Assembly (NCBI GenBank): GCA_045636925.1
Contig: JAZTYK010000020.1
Coordinates: forward strand, 1 to 63,536
Origin: JAZTYK01 sp045636925
Lineage (GTDB): Bacteria > Bacillota > Clostridia > Oscillospirales > Butyricicoccaceae
DNA length: 63,536 nucleotides
Direction of reading: 5' to 3'
Program-made: the position numbers and the translations under genes
Notes under the pieces: generated by a model
Databases searched by the model: none
What the model saw: only the letters and a program-made list of their open reading frames with translations
What the model was told of the DNA's origin: nothing
In this document: positions 25,424-33,991 of the stretch, piece after piece
Layout: the number at the start of each line of letters is the position of its first letter
Numbering within the stretch: position 1 is the first letter of the stretch

Positions 25424-26478
25424 AAGAGATTTTTGTCCACACAGGGCATGCATATCCCGTGATCGTTGGTCGCGGTCTGCTGCAAGAAGCGGGGCAACGA
25501 CTGAAACCCTGTTTCAAGGGCGGAAACCTTTGCATTGTCAGTGATGACAAGGTAAATGCCTTGCATGGAGATGCTCTTGCCTGTTCCTTAGAACAGGCGG
25601 GATACCGGGTCTGCCGGTTTGTCTTTCCTGCCGGAGAAGCATCAAAAAACGGCAATACCTATTTAGAACTTCTGGGCTTTTTGGCACAACAGGAACTCAG
25701 TCGCAGCGACGGTATCGTGGCGCTGGGTGGCGGTGTGACCGGAGATCTGGCAGGCTTTGCAGCCGCCACATATCTGCGGGGCATCGCCTACGGGCAGATC
25801 CCCACCAGCCTGCTGGCCATGGTGGATTCTTCTGTGGGCGGCAAGACTGCCATTGACTTGCCCCAAGGCAAGAATCTGGCGGGCGCTTTTTATCAGCCTC
25901 AAATCGTCCTGTGTGACGTGGAGCTGCTGGACACACTACCCTCGGCGGCCTTTTTGGATGGTTGCGCCGAGATCATCAAATATGGCGTGATCGGAAACCG
26001 TCCGCTCTTTGAGCTGTTGGTGCAGCAGGGGCTGGACTTCGACCGGGAAGATGTCATCGCCCGGTGCGTGCAGCAAAAAGCCGATGTGGTAGCCCGGGAT
26101 GAAACAGACAACGGTCCGCGCCAGCTGCTGAATCTGGGGCATACCGTAGGACACGCCATCGAGCGCTGCAGTAATCTTGCCTGGTCCCACGGCCGTGCAG
26201 TGGCTGCCGGTATGGCAATTGTGGCCCGCAGCGCTGCCAAAGCCGGACTTTGTTCCGTGGCAGATGCCGCAGCAGTGCAAGAACTGCTGAAGCAGTTTGA
26301 TCTTCCCGTTCAATGTGCATTTACCGCGGCACAGCTTGCTGCCGCAGCGATTAGTGATAAAAAGCGGCGGGGCGAAAGCCTGATGCTGATCCTGCCCTAT
26401 GGGGTAGGTGACACCCGGTTGTATCCCATTCGGGTGGCGGAGCTGCAAGCCTTTTTAGAGGGAGGCATACAGCCGTGA
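25420..26478 (+). CDS. aroB: 3-dehydroquinate synthase
   Basis: Cyclises DAHP to 3-dehydroquinate with catalytic NAD and a divalent metal. The 352-residue product has LGGGVTGDLAGFAAATYLRG, the substrate segment PTSLLAMVDSSVGGKTAID and the metal-binding motif NLGHTVGHAIE. It overlaps tyrA upstream and aroA downstream by four bases each, so the genes are translationally coupled. Confidence 0.97.
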   Translation: MKEIFVHTGHAYPVIVGRGLLQEAGQRLKPCFKGGNLCIVSDDKVNALHGDALACSLEQAGYRVCRFVFPAGEASKNGNTYLELLGFLAQQELSRSDGIVALGGGVTGDLAGFAAATYLRGIAYGQIPTSLLAMVDSSVGGKTAIDLPQGKNLAGAFYQPQIVLCDVELLDTLPSAAFLDGCAEIIKYGVIGNRPLFELLVQQGLDFDREDVIARCVQQKADVVARDETDNGPRQLLNLGHTVGHAIERCSNLAWSHGRAVAAGMAIVARSAAKAGLCSVADAAAVQELLKQFDLPVQCAFTAAQLAAAAISDKKRRGESLMLILPYGVGDTRLYPIRVAELQAFLEGGIQP

Positions 26479-27749
26479 ATCAAACCATTCATTCTGCACA
26501 TCTTGGCGGCACTGTCACAGCCATTCCCTCAAAGTCTCAGGCACACCGTCTTTTGATCTGTGCCGCTTTGGCAGATGCACCCTCCAAGGTGCTGTGCAGC
26601 GGCAGTTCTGCTGATATTCAGGCTACCGTTCAGTGCCTTTGCGGTCTGGGTGCAGACATCCGGAGCATTCCCGGAGGATTTGCGGTAAATCCCATTGGAA
26701 CAGCAGAAAAAAGCAAGCAATTGCAACCGGGGGAAAGCGGATCTACTTTACGCTTCCTTTTGCCGGTGGCGGGGGCATTTGGATATGAAGGATGCTTCAA
26801 AATGGAGGGCCGTTTGCCGCAACGTCCCCTGGCACCGCTGGATACAGAGCTGAGAAACCATGGCATGACTATTGCGCATCCGCAGGAGGCGCTGCTGGCG
26901 GTAGGAGGAAGGCTTTGCAGCGGGAATTATACCCTGCCGGGTGATGTGTCCTCCCAGTATATCAGTGGTCTGCTGTTTGCACTGCCGCTGCTGCAGGGCG
27001 ACAGCACCTTGACCGTTACCGGAAAGCGGGAGTCTGCCGATTACATCACCATGACGGTGCGTGCCCTTGAAAAGTATGGGGTTGTGATTCGAAAGACGGA
27101 ATATGGTTTTTCCATTCCCGGCGGGCAAACCTATCATCCACCGGTGGAAGCCGCAGTGGAAGGGGACTGGTCCAACGCCGCTTTTTGGCTGTGTGCCGGC
27201 GCGCTTTCTGAAAATGGGGTTACCGTTACAGGCTTAGATATGAACTCTCCTCAGGGAGATAAAGAAATTGTAGAGATCCTTCGCAGCTTTGGAGCAAAGG
27301 TAACGGTCTTCGGTGATGCGGTTACTGTTTGCGGCGGCAAGCTGCATGGAATTACGTTGGATGCCTCCGGTGTGCCCGATCTGGTGCCCGTGGTCAGCAT
27401 GGTGGCCGCCGCGGCGGAGGGAGAAACCTGCATTACCAGCGCTGCCCGGTTGCGCATCAAGGAAAGTGACCGGCTGGAAGCTGTCAGCGCACTTCTTACT
27501 AATTTGGGCGGAAATGTGCAGCAGTTGCCGGACGGTCTGATGATCTGGGGCGGCAAATCTTTGACGGGTGGTGTGGTCAGTGCCTTTGGTGATCACCGCA
27601 TTGCCATGTCGGCAGCGGTTGCTGCAGGAATTGCCATCGGCCCGGTAACTGTTACCGGTGCAGAGGCGGTAGAAAAGTCTTATCCGGCCTTTTGGGCCGA
27701 TTACGCAAAGCTGGGCGGTTGTGTTCGTCCGGCGGAAGAAGAGGTGTGA
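26475..27749 (+). CDS. aroA: 3-phosphoshikimate 1-carboxyvinyltransferase (EPSP synthase)
   Basis: Transfers the enolpyruvyl group of PEP to shikimate 3-phosphate. The 424-residue product shows IPSKSQAHRLLICAALA near the start, ESGSTLRFLLPVAG around residue 85 and RIKESDRLEAV near residue 325. It starts with GTG overlapping the aroB stop (GTGA). Its PEP-site motif GESGSTLRF lacks the usual N-A/T-G form of class I enzymes; which sensitivity class it belongs to cannot be settled by eye. Confidence 0.96.
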   Translation: MNQTIHSAHLGGTVTAIPSKSQAHRLLICAALADAPSKVLCSGSSADIQATVQCLCGLGADIRSIPGGFAVNPIGTAEKSKQLQPGESGSTLRFLLPVAGAFGYEGCFKMEGRLPQRPLAPLDTELRNHGMTIAHPQEALLAVGGRLCSGNYTLPGDVSSQYISGLLFALPLLQGDSTLTVTGKRESADYITMTVRALEKYGVVIRKTEYGFSIPGGQTYHPPVEAAVEGDWSNAAFWLCAGALSENGVTVTGLDMNSPQGDKEIVEILRSFGAKVTVFGDAVTVCGGKLHGITLDASGVPDLVPVVSMVAAAAEGETCITSAARLRIKESDRLEAVSALLTNLGGNVQQLPDGLMIWGGKSLTGGVVSAFGDHRIAMSAAVAAGIAIGPVTVTGAEAVEKSYPAFWADYAKLGGCVRPAEEEV

Positions 27750-27751
27750 CC

Positions 27752-28843
27752 ATGAGCAGTATCTATGGTGAAAACATCAAAGTGTCGATTTTTGGCCAGT
27801 CCCATTCTGCCGCCATCGGCATGAGCCTGGATGGAGTTCCGGCGGGACTGTCGGTGGATGAAGCAAAGCTGCAGGTCTTTCTGGACCGTCGGGCACCCGG
27901 AAGCACCGACTTGAGTACGCCCCGAAAAGAGGCGGACAAGGTAGAGATCCTGTCCGGTCTGGTGAATGGCTTCACTTGCGGCGCACCCATCGCTGCCATA
28001 ATTCCCAATACCAACACCCGAGCCAAGGACTACAGCGAACTGAAAGACAAGCCCCGGCCGGGTCATGCGGATTTCACCGCGCAGATGAAATACGGCGGGT
28101 ATCAGGATGTAAGCGGAGGCGGTCATTTTTCCGGCCGGCTTACCGCACCTTTGTGTATTGCGGGCGGTATTTGCCTGCAGCTGCTGGAGCAGCAGGGGAT
28201 CCGCATCGCTGCCCATATTTTAGCGGCAGGGGATGCGCAGGATCGACCCTTTGATCCCATGGGCGAATCTGCCAATGCGCTGGACGCCTTAGCACAAAAG
28301 TCTTTGGCGGTGCTGGAGCCGGCGGCAGAAGACGCCATGCGTCAGGAGATTCTTTCTGCCAAGGCCGGTGCCGACAGTGTTGGCGGCATCATCGAGTGCA
28401 TTGCACAGGGCTTGCCAGCAGGCTTGGGCGACCCTATGTTCTACGGCTTGGAAAATCGCATTGCGCAAGCGGTCTTTGCCATTCCGGCGGTAAAAGGACT
28501 GGAGTTTGGGGCAGGCTTTGCAGCAGCGCAAATGCGCGGCAGCCAAAACAACGATGCCTTCTGCATGGAAGACGGCGCTGTTCGAACCAAGACCAACAAC
28601 CATGGCGGTATTTTGGGTGGAATCTCCACCGGAATGCCCATTCTGTTCCGTGCGGCCTTCAAGCCCACGCCTTCTATTGGTCAGGAACAGAATACCGTAT
28701 CCCTGTCTCAGGGCTGTGACGCAACTTTGACAGTGCAGGGGCGTCATGATCCCTGTATTGTGCCCCGCGCCGTGCCTTGTGTGGAAGCGGCGGCTGCATT
28801 GGCGATTTATGATGCTTATCTGCGATATCGGATGGAGCGATAA
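27752..28843 (+). CDS. aroC: Chorismate synthase
   Basis: Makes chorismate from EPSP using reduced FMN. The 363-residue product has FGQSHSAAIGMSLDGVPAG at the start, then RPGHADFTAQMKYG and the central GGILGGISTGMPI, all family signatures. I use the ATG at 27752, two bases after the aroA stop; upstream in-frame codons lie inside aroA. Expression is likely by coupling with aroA. Confidence 0.97.
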   Translation: MSSIYGENIKVSIFGQSHSAAIGMSLDGVPAGLSVDEAKLQVFLDRRAPGSTDLSTPRKEADKVEILSGLVNGFTCGAPIAAIIPNTNTRAKDYSELKDKPRPGHADFTAQMKYGGYQDVSGGGHFSGRLTAPLCIAGGICLQLLEQQGIRIAAHILAAGDAQDRPFDPMGESANALDALAQKSLAVLEPAAEDAMRQEILSAKAGADSVGGIIECIAQGLPAGLGDPMFYGLENRIAQAVFAIPAVKGLEFGAGFAAAQMRGSQNNDAFCMEDGAVRTKTNNHGGILGGISTGMPILFRAAFKPTPSIGQEQNTVSLSQGCDATLTVQGRHDPCIVPRAVPCVEAAAALAIYDAYLRYRMER

Positions 28844-28855
28844 GGAGGAATCATT

Positions 28856-29998
28856 ATGAGTCTTGATGAACTGAGAAAGAAAATCGATGCAGTAGACGAT
28901 CAGATGGTACAACTCTTTCAGGAGCGCATGAAGGTAGCCGCCGAAATCGCCCAATATAAAGCCGAACAGGGTCTGCCGGTGCTGCAGCCTGCTCGCGAGC
29001 GGGAAAAGCTGCAGGATGTGGCAGAGAAATCCGCAGAGGATATGCAGTCCTATACCCGGGTACTGTATTCGCTGCTTTTTGAACTGAGCCGTGCTTATCA
29101 GGGACGCATGATCAGTCAGGATAACCCTTTGTATCAAAACATCACAAAGGCATTGGGTAATACGGATAAGATGCTGCCCGTATCGCCTTCTGTTATTTGT
29201 CAGGGGGTAGAGGGCGCTTACTCCCAGCTTGCTGCCGAAAAGCTGTTTAAGGATCCCAAGATCATGTATGTGAATACCTTTGAACATGTATTTACTGCTA
29301 TTGAAAAGGGTCTGTGCCGCTACGGCGTGCTGCCCATCGAAAACAGTTCTGCCGGCTCTGTCAAGCAGGTATATGATCAAATGGTGCGCCGCAATTTCCA
29401 TATCGTGCGCTCGGTGCGCATTCGTGTCAGCCATAATCTGCTGGCCAAGAAGGGCGTTAAACTGGAAGAAGTCACGGAAATTTATTCCCATGAGCAGGCG
29501 ATCCGTCAGTGCGGCAAGTTCTTAAGCGAGCTGAAGGGCGTGAAGGTCATTCCTTGCGAGAACACAGCGGTAGCTGCCCAAATGGTAGCGCAGAGCGAGC
29601 GAAGGGATGTTGCGGCTTTGGCATCTGCCAGCTGCGCCGAACTGTATGGGCTGAATTGTCTGGCTCCCGCTGTGCAGGATGAGGGCAATAACCATACTCG
29701 CTTCATTTGTATTGCAAAGAATCTTGAAATCTATCCCGGTGCAGACAAGACCACACTGATGATGATCCTGCCCCACAAACCCGGCTCTCTGTACAAGGCG
29801 CTGGCCAGAATGTATGCCTTGGGCATCAACCTGCTGAAGCTGGAAAGCCGTCCACTGCCCGAACGTGACTTTGAGTTTATGTTCTATTTTGATCTGGAGA
29901 CCTCGGTGTATTCTGAAGAGTTCAAACAGCTGATGTGTGAGCTGGAGTATATCTGCGAGGAGTTCCACTATCTGGGCAGCTATCTGGAGGTCGTCTGA
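28856..29998 (+). CDS. pheA: Chorismate mutase / prephenate dehydratase (P-protein)
   Basis: Bifunctional enzyme of the phenylalanine branch. Residues 1 to about 85 form an AroQ-type chorismate mutase (DELRKKIDAVDDQMVQLFQERM). Residues about 110-280 form prephenate dehydratase (GVEGAYSQLAAEKLF, PIENSSAGSV, NHTRF). Residues about 290-375 form an ACT domain (HKPGSLYKALARMYALGINLLKLESRP), the usual Phe-sensing module. The stop TGA overlaps the next ATG. Feedback by Phe is expected from the ACT domain. Confidence 0.95.
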   Translation: MSLDELRKKIDAVDDQMVQLFQERMKVAAEIAQYKAEQGLPVLQPAREREKLQDVAEKSAEDMQSYTRVLYSLLFELSRAYQGRMISQDNPLYQNITKALGNTDKMLPVSPSVICQGVEGAYSQLAAEKLFKDPKIMYVNTFEHVFTAIEKGLCRYGVLPIENSSAGSVKQVYDQMVRRNFHIVRSVRIRVSHNLLAKKGVKLEEVTEIYSHEQAIRQCGKFLSELKGVKVIPCENTAVAAQMVAQSERRDVAALASASCAELYGLNCLAPAVQDEGNNHTRFICIAKNLEIYPGADKTTLMMILPHKPGSLYKALARMYALGINLLKLESRPLPERDFEFMFYFDLETSVYSEEFKQLMCELEYICEEFHYLGSYLEVV

Positions 29999-31221
29999 TG
30001 GGCGGCTATGGGCTGTTGGGAGAAAAGCTGGGACACAGCTTCTCTCCAAAGATCCATGCGCTGCTTGGGGATACTCCCTATGACCTGTATGAAAAGCATC
30101 CTCATGAACTGGAGGAGTTTTTGCTTCACGGTGATCTGGCAGGCATGAATGTGACCATTCCCTATAAAAAAACTGTGATGCCCTATTGCACCGCGCTGAC
30201 CGATATCGCACGGCGGATCGGCAGTGTCAACACATTGGTGCGGCGGGCTGACGGAAGCCTGCTGGGGGATAATACCGATTATTATGGCTTTGACTGCCTG
30301 CTGCAGCGAGCCGGTATCGATCCAAAAGGGAAAAAGGCTTTGGTGTTGGGCAGTGGCGGTGCATCATTGACGGTACAGATGGTACTGCGTGACCGGGAAG
30401 CCGGGCAGGTGATTGTTGTATCCCGCAGTGGTGTGGACAATTATGACAACCTGCATCGCCATGCCGATGCAGAACTGATCGTTAATACCACCCCGGTGGG
30501 AATGTACCCGAAAAACGGGGCATCTCCGGTGGATTTGAGAATGTTTTCCAACTGTTCTGCCGTGGTAGATGTGATTTACAATCCCGCGCGTACAGCGCTG
30601 ATGCTGCAGGCAGAGGAACTGGGGATTCCTTGCGCAGGCGGCCTTACCATGCTGGTGGCACAGGCCATGCGCAGCGCAGAACGCTTTTTGGGCCGTGATT
30701 TCAGTGATCACACACTGGATCGCGTGCTGCATACTTTGGAAAAAGATACCGAAAACATTGTGCTGATTGGCATGCCCGGCTGCGGAAAAAGCTCTCTGGG
30801 CCGCGCACTGGCTGAAAAGCTGGGCAAGCCGTTTGTGGATGCCGATCAGGAGATCATCCGGCAGGCCGGCAAAAGCATTCCTGACATTTTTGCGCAGGAA
30901 GGGGAGAACGGCTTCCGCAGACGTGAAACCGAGGTGCTGCGCCGCTTGGGCAGCCAGTCCGGCTTGGTCATCGCCACCGGCGGCGGTTGTGTCACCCGGG
31001 AAGAAAACAAGCCGCTGCTGCGGCAAAACGGCAAGCTGATTTGGGTGCGCCGGCCTGTGGCTGTGCTGCCTACCCAGGGACGTCCTTTGTCCCAACGGGG
31101 CAATTTGGAAGAAATGGCGCGGGAGCGAATGCCTCTTTATGCCGAACTTGCCGATCATATCATCGACAATACCGGCACGCCGGAGGCGGCGCTGCGGAAA
31201 CTGATGGAGGTATGCCTGTGA
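29998..31221 (+). CDS. aroE-aroK: Shikimate dehydrogenase-shikimate kinase fusion
   Basis: One 407-residue chain joins two consecutive pathway enzymes. Residues 1 to about 245 are AroE: LGHSFSPKIHALLG, NVTIPYKKTV with the catalytic Lys, DNTDYYGF and the NADP fold LGSGGASLTVQM. Residues about 255-407 are AroK: IGMPGCGKSSLGRALAEKLGK (P-loop), DADQEIIRQAGKSI, RRRETEVL and ATGGGCVTR. The frame is continuous, with one start and one stop, so the fusion is real. Dehydroshikimate could pass to shikimate 3-phosphate on one protein. Confidence 0.95.
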   Translation: MGGYGLLGEKLGHSFSPKIHALLGDTPYDLYEKHPHELEEFLLHGDLAGMNVTIPYKKTVMPYCTALTDIARRIGSVNTLVRRADGSLLGDNTDYYGFDCLLQRAGIDPKGKKALVLGSGGASLTVQMVLRDREAGQVIVVSRSGVDNYDNLHRHADAELIVNTTPVGMYPKNGASPVDLRMFSNCSAVVDVIYNPARTALMLQAEELGIPCAGGLTMLVAQAMRSAERFLGRDFSDHTLDRVLHTLEKDTENIVLIGMPGCGKSSLGRALAEKLGKPFVDADQEIIRQAGKSIPDIFAQEGENGFRRRETEVLRRLGSQSGLVIATGGGCVTREENKPLLRQNGKLIWVRRPVAVLPTQGRPLSQRGNLEEMARERMPLYAELADHIIDNTGTPEAALRKLMEVCL

Positions 31222-31652
31222 AACTGCTGATCATCAACGGACCAAATCTGAATATGCTGGGACTCCGGGAGCCGGATATTTACGGAAAGAAGACCTATGC
31301 GGATCTGGAGGTTTATGTGGCCGCCTGCTGCAAGGAGCGGGGCGTAGAGTACGAAATCGTTCAGTCCAATCATGAAGGTGTTCTGGTGGATACGATTCAG
31401 CAGGCTTACGGTCGCATTGACGGCATCGTTATCAATCCTGCTGCCTATACCCACACCAGTGTAGCCATTCTGGATGCCTTAAAGGCGGTGTCCATCCCGG
31501 CGGTAGAAGTGCATCTTTCGGATGTCAGTGCCCGTGAGACCTTCCGTCAGATTTCTTATGTGGGCATGGCCTGTGAAAAGACTTATGCCGGCTTTGGCTT
31601 TGAGGGATACAAAAAGGCAATCGATTATCTCTGCGAAGTACTGGATGCATAA
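31218..31652 (+). CDS. aroQ: 3-dehydroquinate dehydratase, type II
   Basis: Dehydrates 3-dehydroquinate to 3-dehydroshikimate. The 144-residue product is the small type II enzyme, with LLIINGPNLNMLGLREPDIYG, the QSNHEGVLVD segment and INPAAYTHTSVAI with the catalytic His. I choose the GTG at 31218: GGAGG at 31206-31210 is 7-8 bases away, while the in-frame ATG at 31212 is too close. The start overlaps the aroE-aroK stop. Confidence 0.95.
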   Translation: MKLLIINGPNLNMLGLREPDIYGKKTYADLEVYVAACCKERGVEYEIVQSNHEGVLVDTIQQAYGRIDGIVINPAAYTHTSVAILDALKAVSIPAVEVHLSDVSARETFRQISYVGMACEKTYAGFGFEGYKKAIDYLCEVLDA

Positions 31653-31678
31653 ATCGCATCTGAGAAAAGAGGGAAGCC

Positions 31679-32869
31679 ATGAATTATTATATCTCTGAAA
31701 AAATCAGCGCGGTGGATGGAGATGCAACCAGCCGTATTTTGGGTGCGGCTGCCGATCCGCAGACCATTTCTTTGGCCGGCGGCAATCCTGCCCCCGAGCT
31801 GTTCCCCCACGTGCAGCTGGCAGAGCTGGCGCGGGAGATTTTGTTAAACGAACCCATCCAGGCACTGCAGTATAACGTAGCGGCAGGCCATCCTGCATTA
31901 CGCCGTGCACTAATGGAACGCATGGCGCAAAAAGAGGGGATTGGTCAGCCCTTTGACAGATGCGTGATCACTTCCGGTGGGCAGCAAGGGCTGGATCTGG
32001 TAACGAAAACGCTGACAGATCCCGGTGATGTGGTGCTGGTAGAAGAACCCAGCTTTTTAGGTGCGCTGAACACCTTCCGCTCTTATAACACAAAGGTGGT
32101 GGGCATTCCTACCGATGAGCAGGGACTGATCCCGGAAGCACTGGAACAGGCGCTGCAACAGAACAGTAAAGTGAGGTTTCTTTATACGATACCCACCTTT
32201 CAAAACCCTTCCGGCACCACACTGCCTCTGGAACGAAGACAACAAATCTATGATATCGCAAAACGGTACGGCCTGCTGATCCTGGAGGACAACCCTTATG
32301 GAGAGCTTCGGTTCGGCGGAGATCCGGTGCCAACCATCAAGAGCATGGATACCGAGGGATTGGTGCTTTATTGCAGTTCCTTTTCCAAGATTTTGGCTCC
32401 CGGTTTGCGTCTGGGCTATCTGATCCTGCCTGAAGCACTGGCGGATAAGGTGCTGGTGGCAAAGCAGTGCGCCGATGTGCATACACCGATGCTGACACAG
32501 CTTTTGGCGCTGCGTTTTATGGAACGTTATGACATGGATGCCATGATCGAAGACCTGTGCAAGGCTTATCGGTACAAGTGCCAGGTGATGCTGGATGCCA
32601 TGGAAGAATGCTTCCCCAAGTGGGTCACTTGGGTCAAACCCCAGGGAGGTTTGTTTGTCTGGTGCGATCTTGGCGAAGGCTGTGACGCATTGGAAGTCAG
32701 CCAAATCTGTGCCAGGGAAAAGGTTGCCTTTGTTCCCGGCAATGTCTTTATGACCGATATGGACAAACCCTGCTCCGCGCTGCGCTTGAATTATTCCACC
32801 ATGCGTGACCAGCGCATCCGGGAAGGCATTGCAATTCTCGGTAAAGTTTTGCATGAACTGAAGAAATAA
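31679..32869 (+). CDS. PLP-dependent aminotransferase (aromatic type likely)
   Basis: A 396-residue fold-type I aminotransferase of the 2-aminoadipate/MocR-like group. It has SLAGGNPAPELFP, SGGQQGLDLV, YTIPTFQNPSGTTL and the lysine region CSSFSKILAPGLRLGY that binds pyridoxal phosphate. It is the last gene of the operon, where transamination of phenylpyruvate and 4-hydroxyphenylpyruvate would complete Phe and Tyr synthesis. The amino donor and exact specificity are inferred from position. Confidence 0.85.
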   Translation: MNYYISEKISAVDGDATSRILGAAADPQTISLAGGNPAPELFPHVQLAELAREILLNEPIQALQYNVAAGHPALRRALMERMAQKEGIGQPFDRCVITSGGQQGLDLVTKTLTDPGDVVLVEEPSFLGALNTFRSYNTKVVGIPTDEQGLIPEALEQALQQNSKVRFLYTIPTFQNPSGTTLPLERRQQIYDIAKRYGLLILEDNPYGELRFGGDPVPTIKSMDTEGLVLYCSSFSKILAPGLRLGYLILPEALADKVLVAKQCADVHTPMLTQLLALRFMERYDMDAMIEDLCKAYRYKCQVMLDAMEECFPKWVTWVKPQGGLFVWCDLGEGCDALEVSQICAREKVAFVPGNVFMTDMDKPCSALRLNYSTMRDQRIREGIAILGKVLHELKK

Positions 32870-32875
32870 CACAAG

Positions 32876-32907
32876 ACCGTCCCAAAAAAATCGGGGCGGT
32901 TTTTCTT
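32876..32907 (+). terminator. Terminator of the aromatic operon
   Basis: An eight-base-pair stem (32876-32883 with 32893-32900, one G-U), an A-rich loop and TTTTTCTTTT. Confidence 0.75.
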
Positions 32908-33006
32908 TTGCTGAACTATATCCTTTTTTCAAAAGCTGTGATATAATACAACAAAATACCTTACTGGTAAAACACCCTGTTTCTGCGTTGCAGACAAGGA
33001 GGCTTT

Positions 33007-33861
33007 ATGGAATTTTGCAATATTCATCACATCAAGGCCCTGCTTGCCCGGCACGGATTTCATTTTTCCAAGGGGCTGGGTCAGAACTTTTTGTGTGAGC
33101 CCTCGGTGCCCGAGGATATCGCCGCCGGCGCCGGCATTACCCCGGATACCTGCGTGCTGGAGGTGGGCCCCGGCATCGGTGCGCTGACCAACCAGCTTTG
33201 CCGCCGTGCCAAGCACGTCACTGCTGTAGAACTGGACAAGCGTCTGCCTCCGGTTCTGGCAGAAACCATGGCAGAGTTTGACAACTTTGACTTGGTAGAG
33301 GGCGACATCCTGCAGGTGGATCTGCCCCGGATCTGCAAAGAGCATTTCGGCGACAGCCCTGCTGTGGCCTGTGCCAATTTGCCGTATTATATCACCACTC
33401 CGGCCATTACGGCGCTGATGGAAAGCGGCTGTTTTTCTGCCATTACTGTGATGGTGCAAAAAGAAGTGGCTCAGCGCATCTGTGCAAAACCCGGCACGGC
33501 GGACTATGGCGCCTTTACGGTTTATGTGAACTATCATGCCAAGGCCTCGATCATTTTAGATGTGCCTCGTGATTGCTTTATCCCCGCACCCAATGTGGAT
33601 TCCGCTGTGGTGCGTCTGGATGTGCTGAAACAGCCGCCGGTAGCGGGAGAGGAAAAGCAGATTTTCCGTGTGGTCAAGGCTGCCTTTGCACAACGCCGCA
33701 AGACATTGGTAAACGGTCTGTTTGCCGCCTACGGTGACAAGTGGAGCAAAGCAGAACTCAGTGATCTGCTGGTCAGTTTGGGCTACAGTGCCTCGGTGCG
33801 TGGCGAGGCTTTGAGCCTTGCGGATTTTGCCCGCTTATCGGTGGAATTGCACAAGAAGTAA
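33007..33861 (+). CDS. rsmA: 16S rRNA dimethyladenosine transferase
   Basis: KsgA/RsmA methylates two adjacent adenines near the 3' end of 16S rRNA during 30S maturation. The 284-residue product has GLGQNFLCEPSV, the SAM motif VLEVGPGIGALT, the acidic VELDK and the catalytic NLPYYITTP. ACAAGGAGG precedes the start; a TATAAT box lies at 32942-32947 with no clear -35. It is followed by a terminator at 33877. Confidence 0.97.
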   Translation: MEFCNIHHIKALLARHGFHFSKGLGQNFLCEPSVPEDIAAGAGITPDTCVLEVGPGIGALTNQLCRRAKHVTAVELDKRLPPVLAETMAEFDNFDLVEGDILQVDLPRICKEHFGDSPAVACANLPYYITTPAITALMESGCFSAITVMVQKEVAQRICAKPGTADYGAFTVYVNYHAKASIILDVPRDCFIPAPNVDSAVVRLDVLKQPPVAGEEKQIFRVVKAAFAQRRKTLVNGLFAAYGDKWSKAELSDLLVSLGYSASVRGEALSLADFARLSVELHKK

Positions 33862-33876
33862 GTGAAAATCATGGGA

Positions 33877-33914
33877 ATATGGGCAAAATGCTTGTTGCAT
33901 TTGCCCATATTTTT
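33877..33914 (+). terminator. Terminator after rsmA
   Basis: A long stem with one bulged A (33877-33891 with 33897-33910) followed by TTTT. The pckG promoter overlaps its 3' arm. Confidence 0.85.
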
Positions 33915-33923
33915 CGGTATGAT
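33895..33923 (+). promoter_or_regulatory. Promoter of pckG
   Basis: TTGCAT at 33895-33900, a 17-base spacer and TATGAT at 33918-33923. It overlaps the rsmA terminator. Confidence 0.7.
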
Positions 33924-33991
33924 TAAGATGGTGTCAAAGGGCACTGTTATTAAGAAAAAACCTCAAAAATACATACTTGGAGGAGAAGGAT

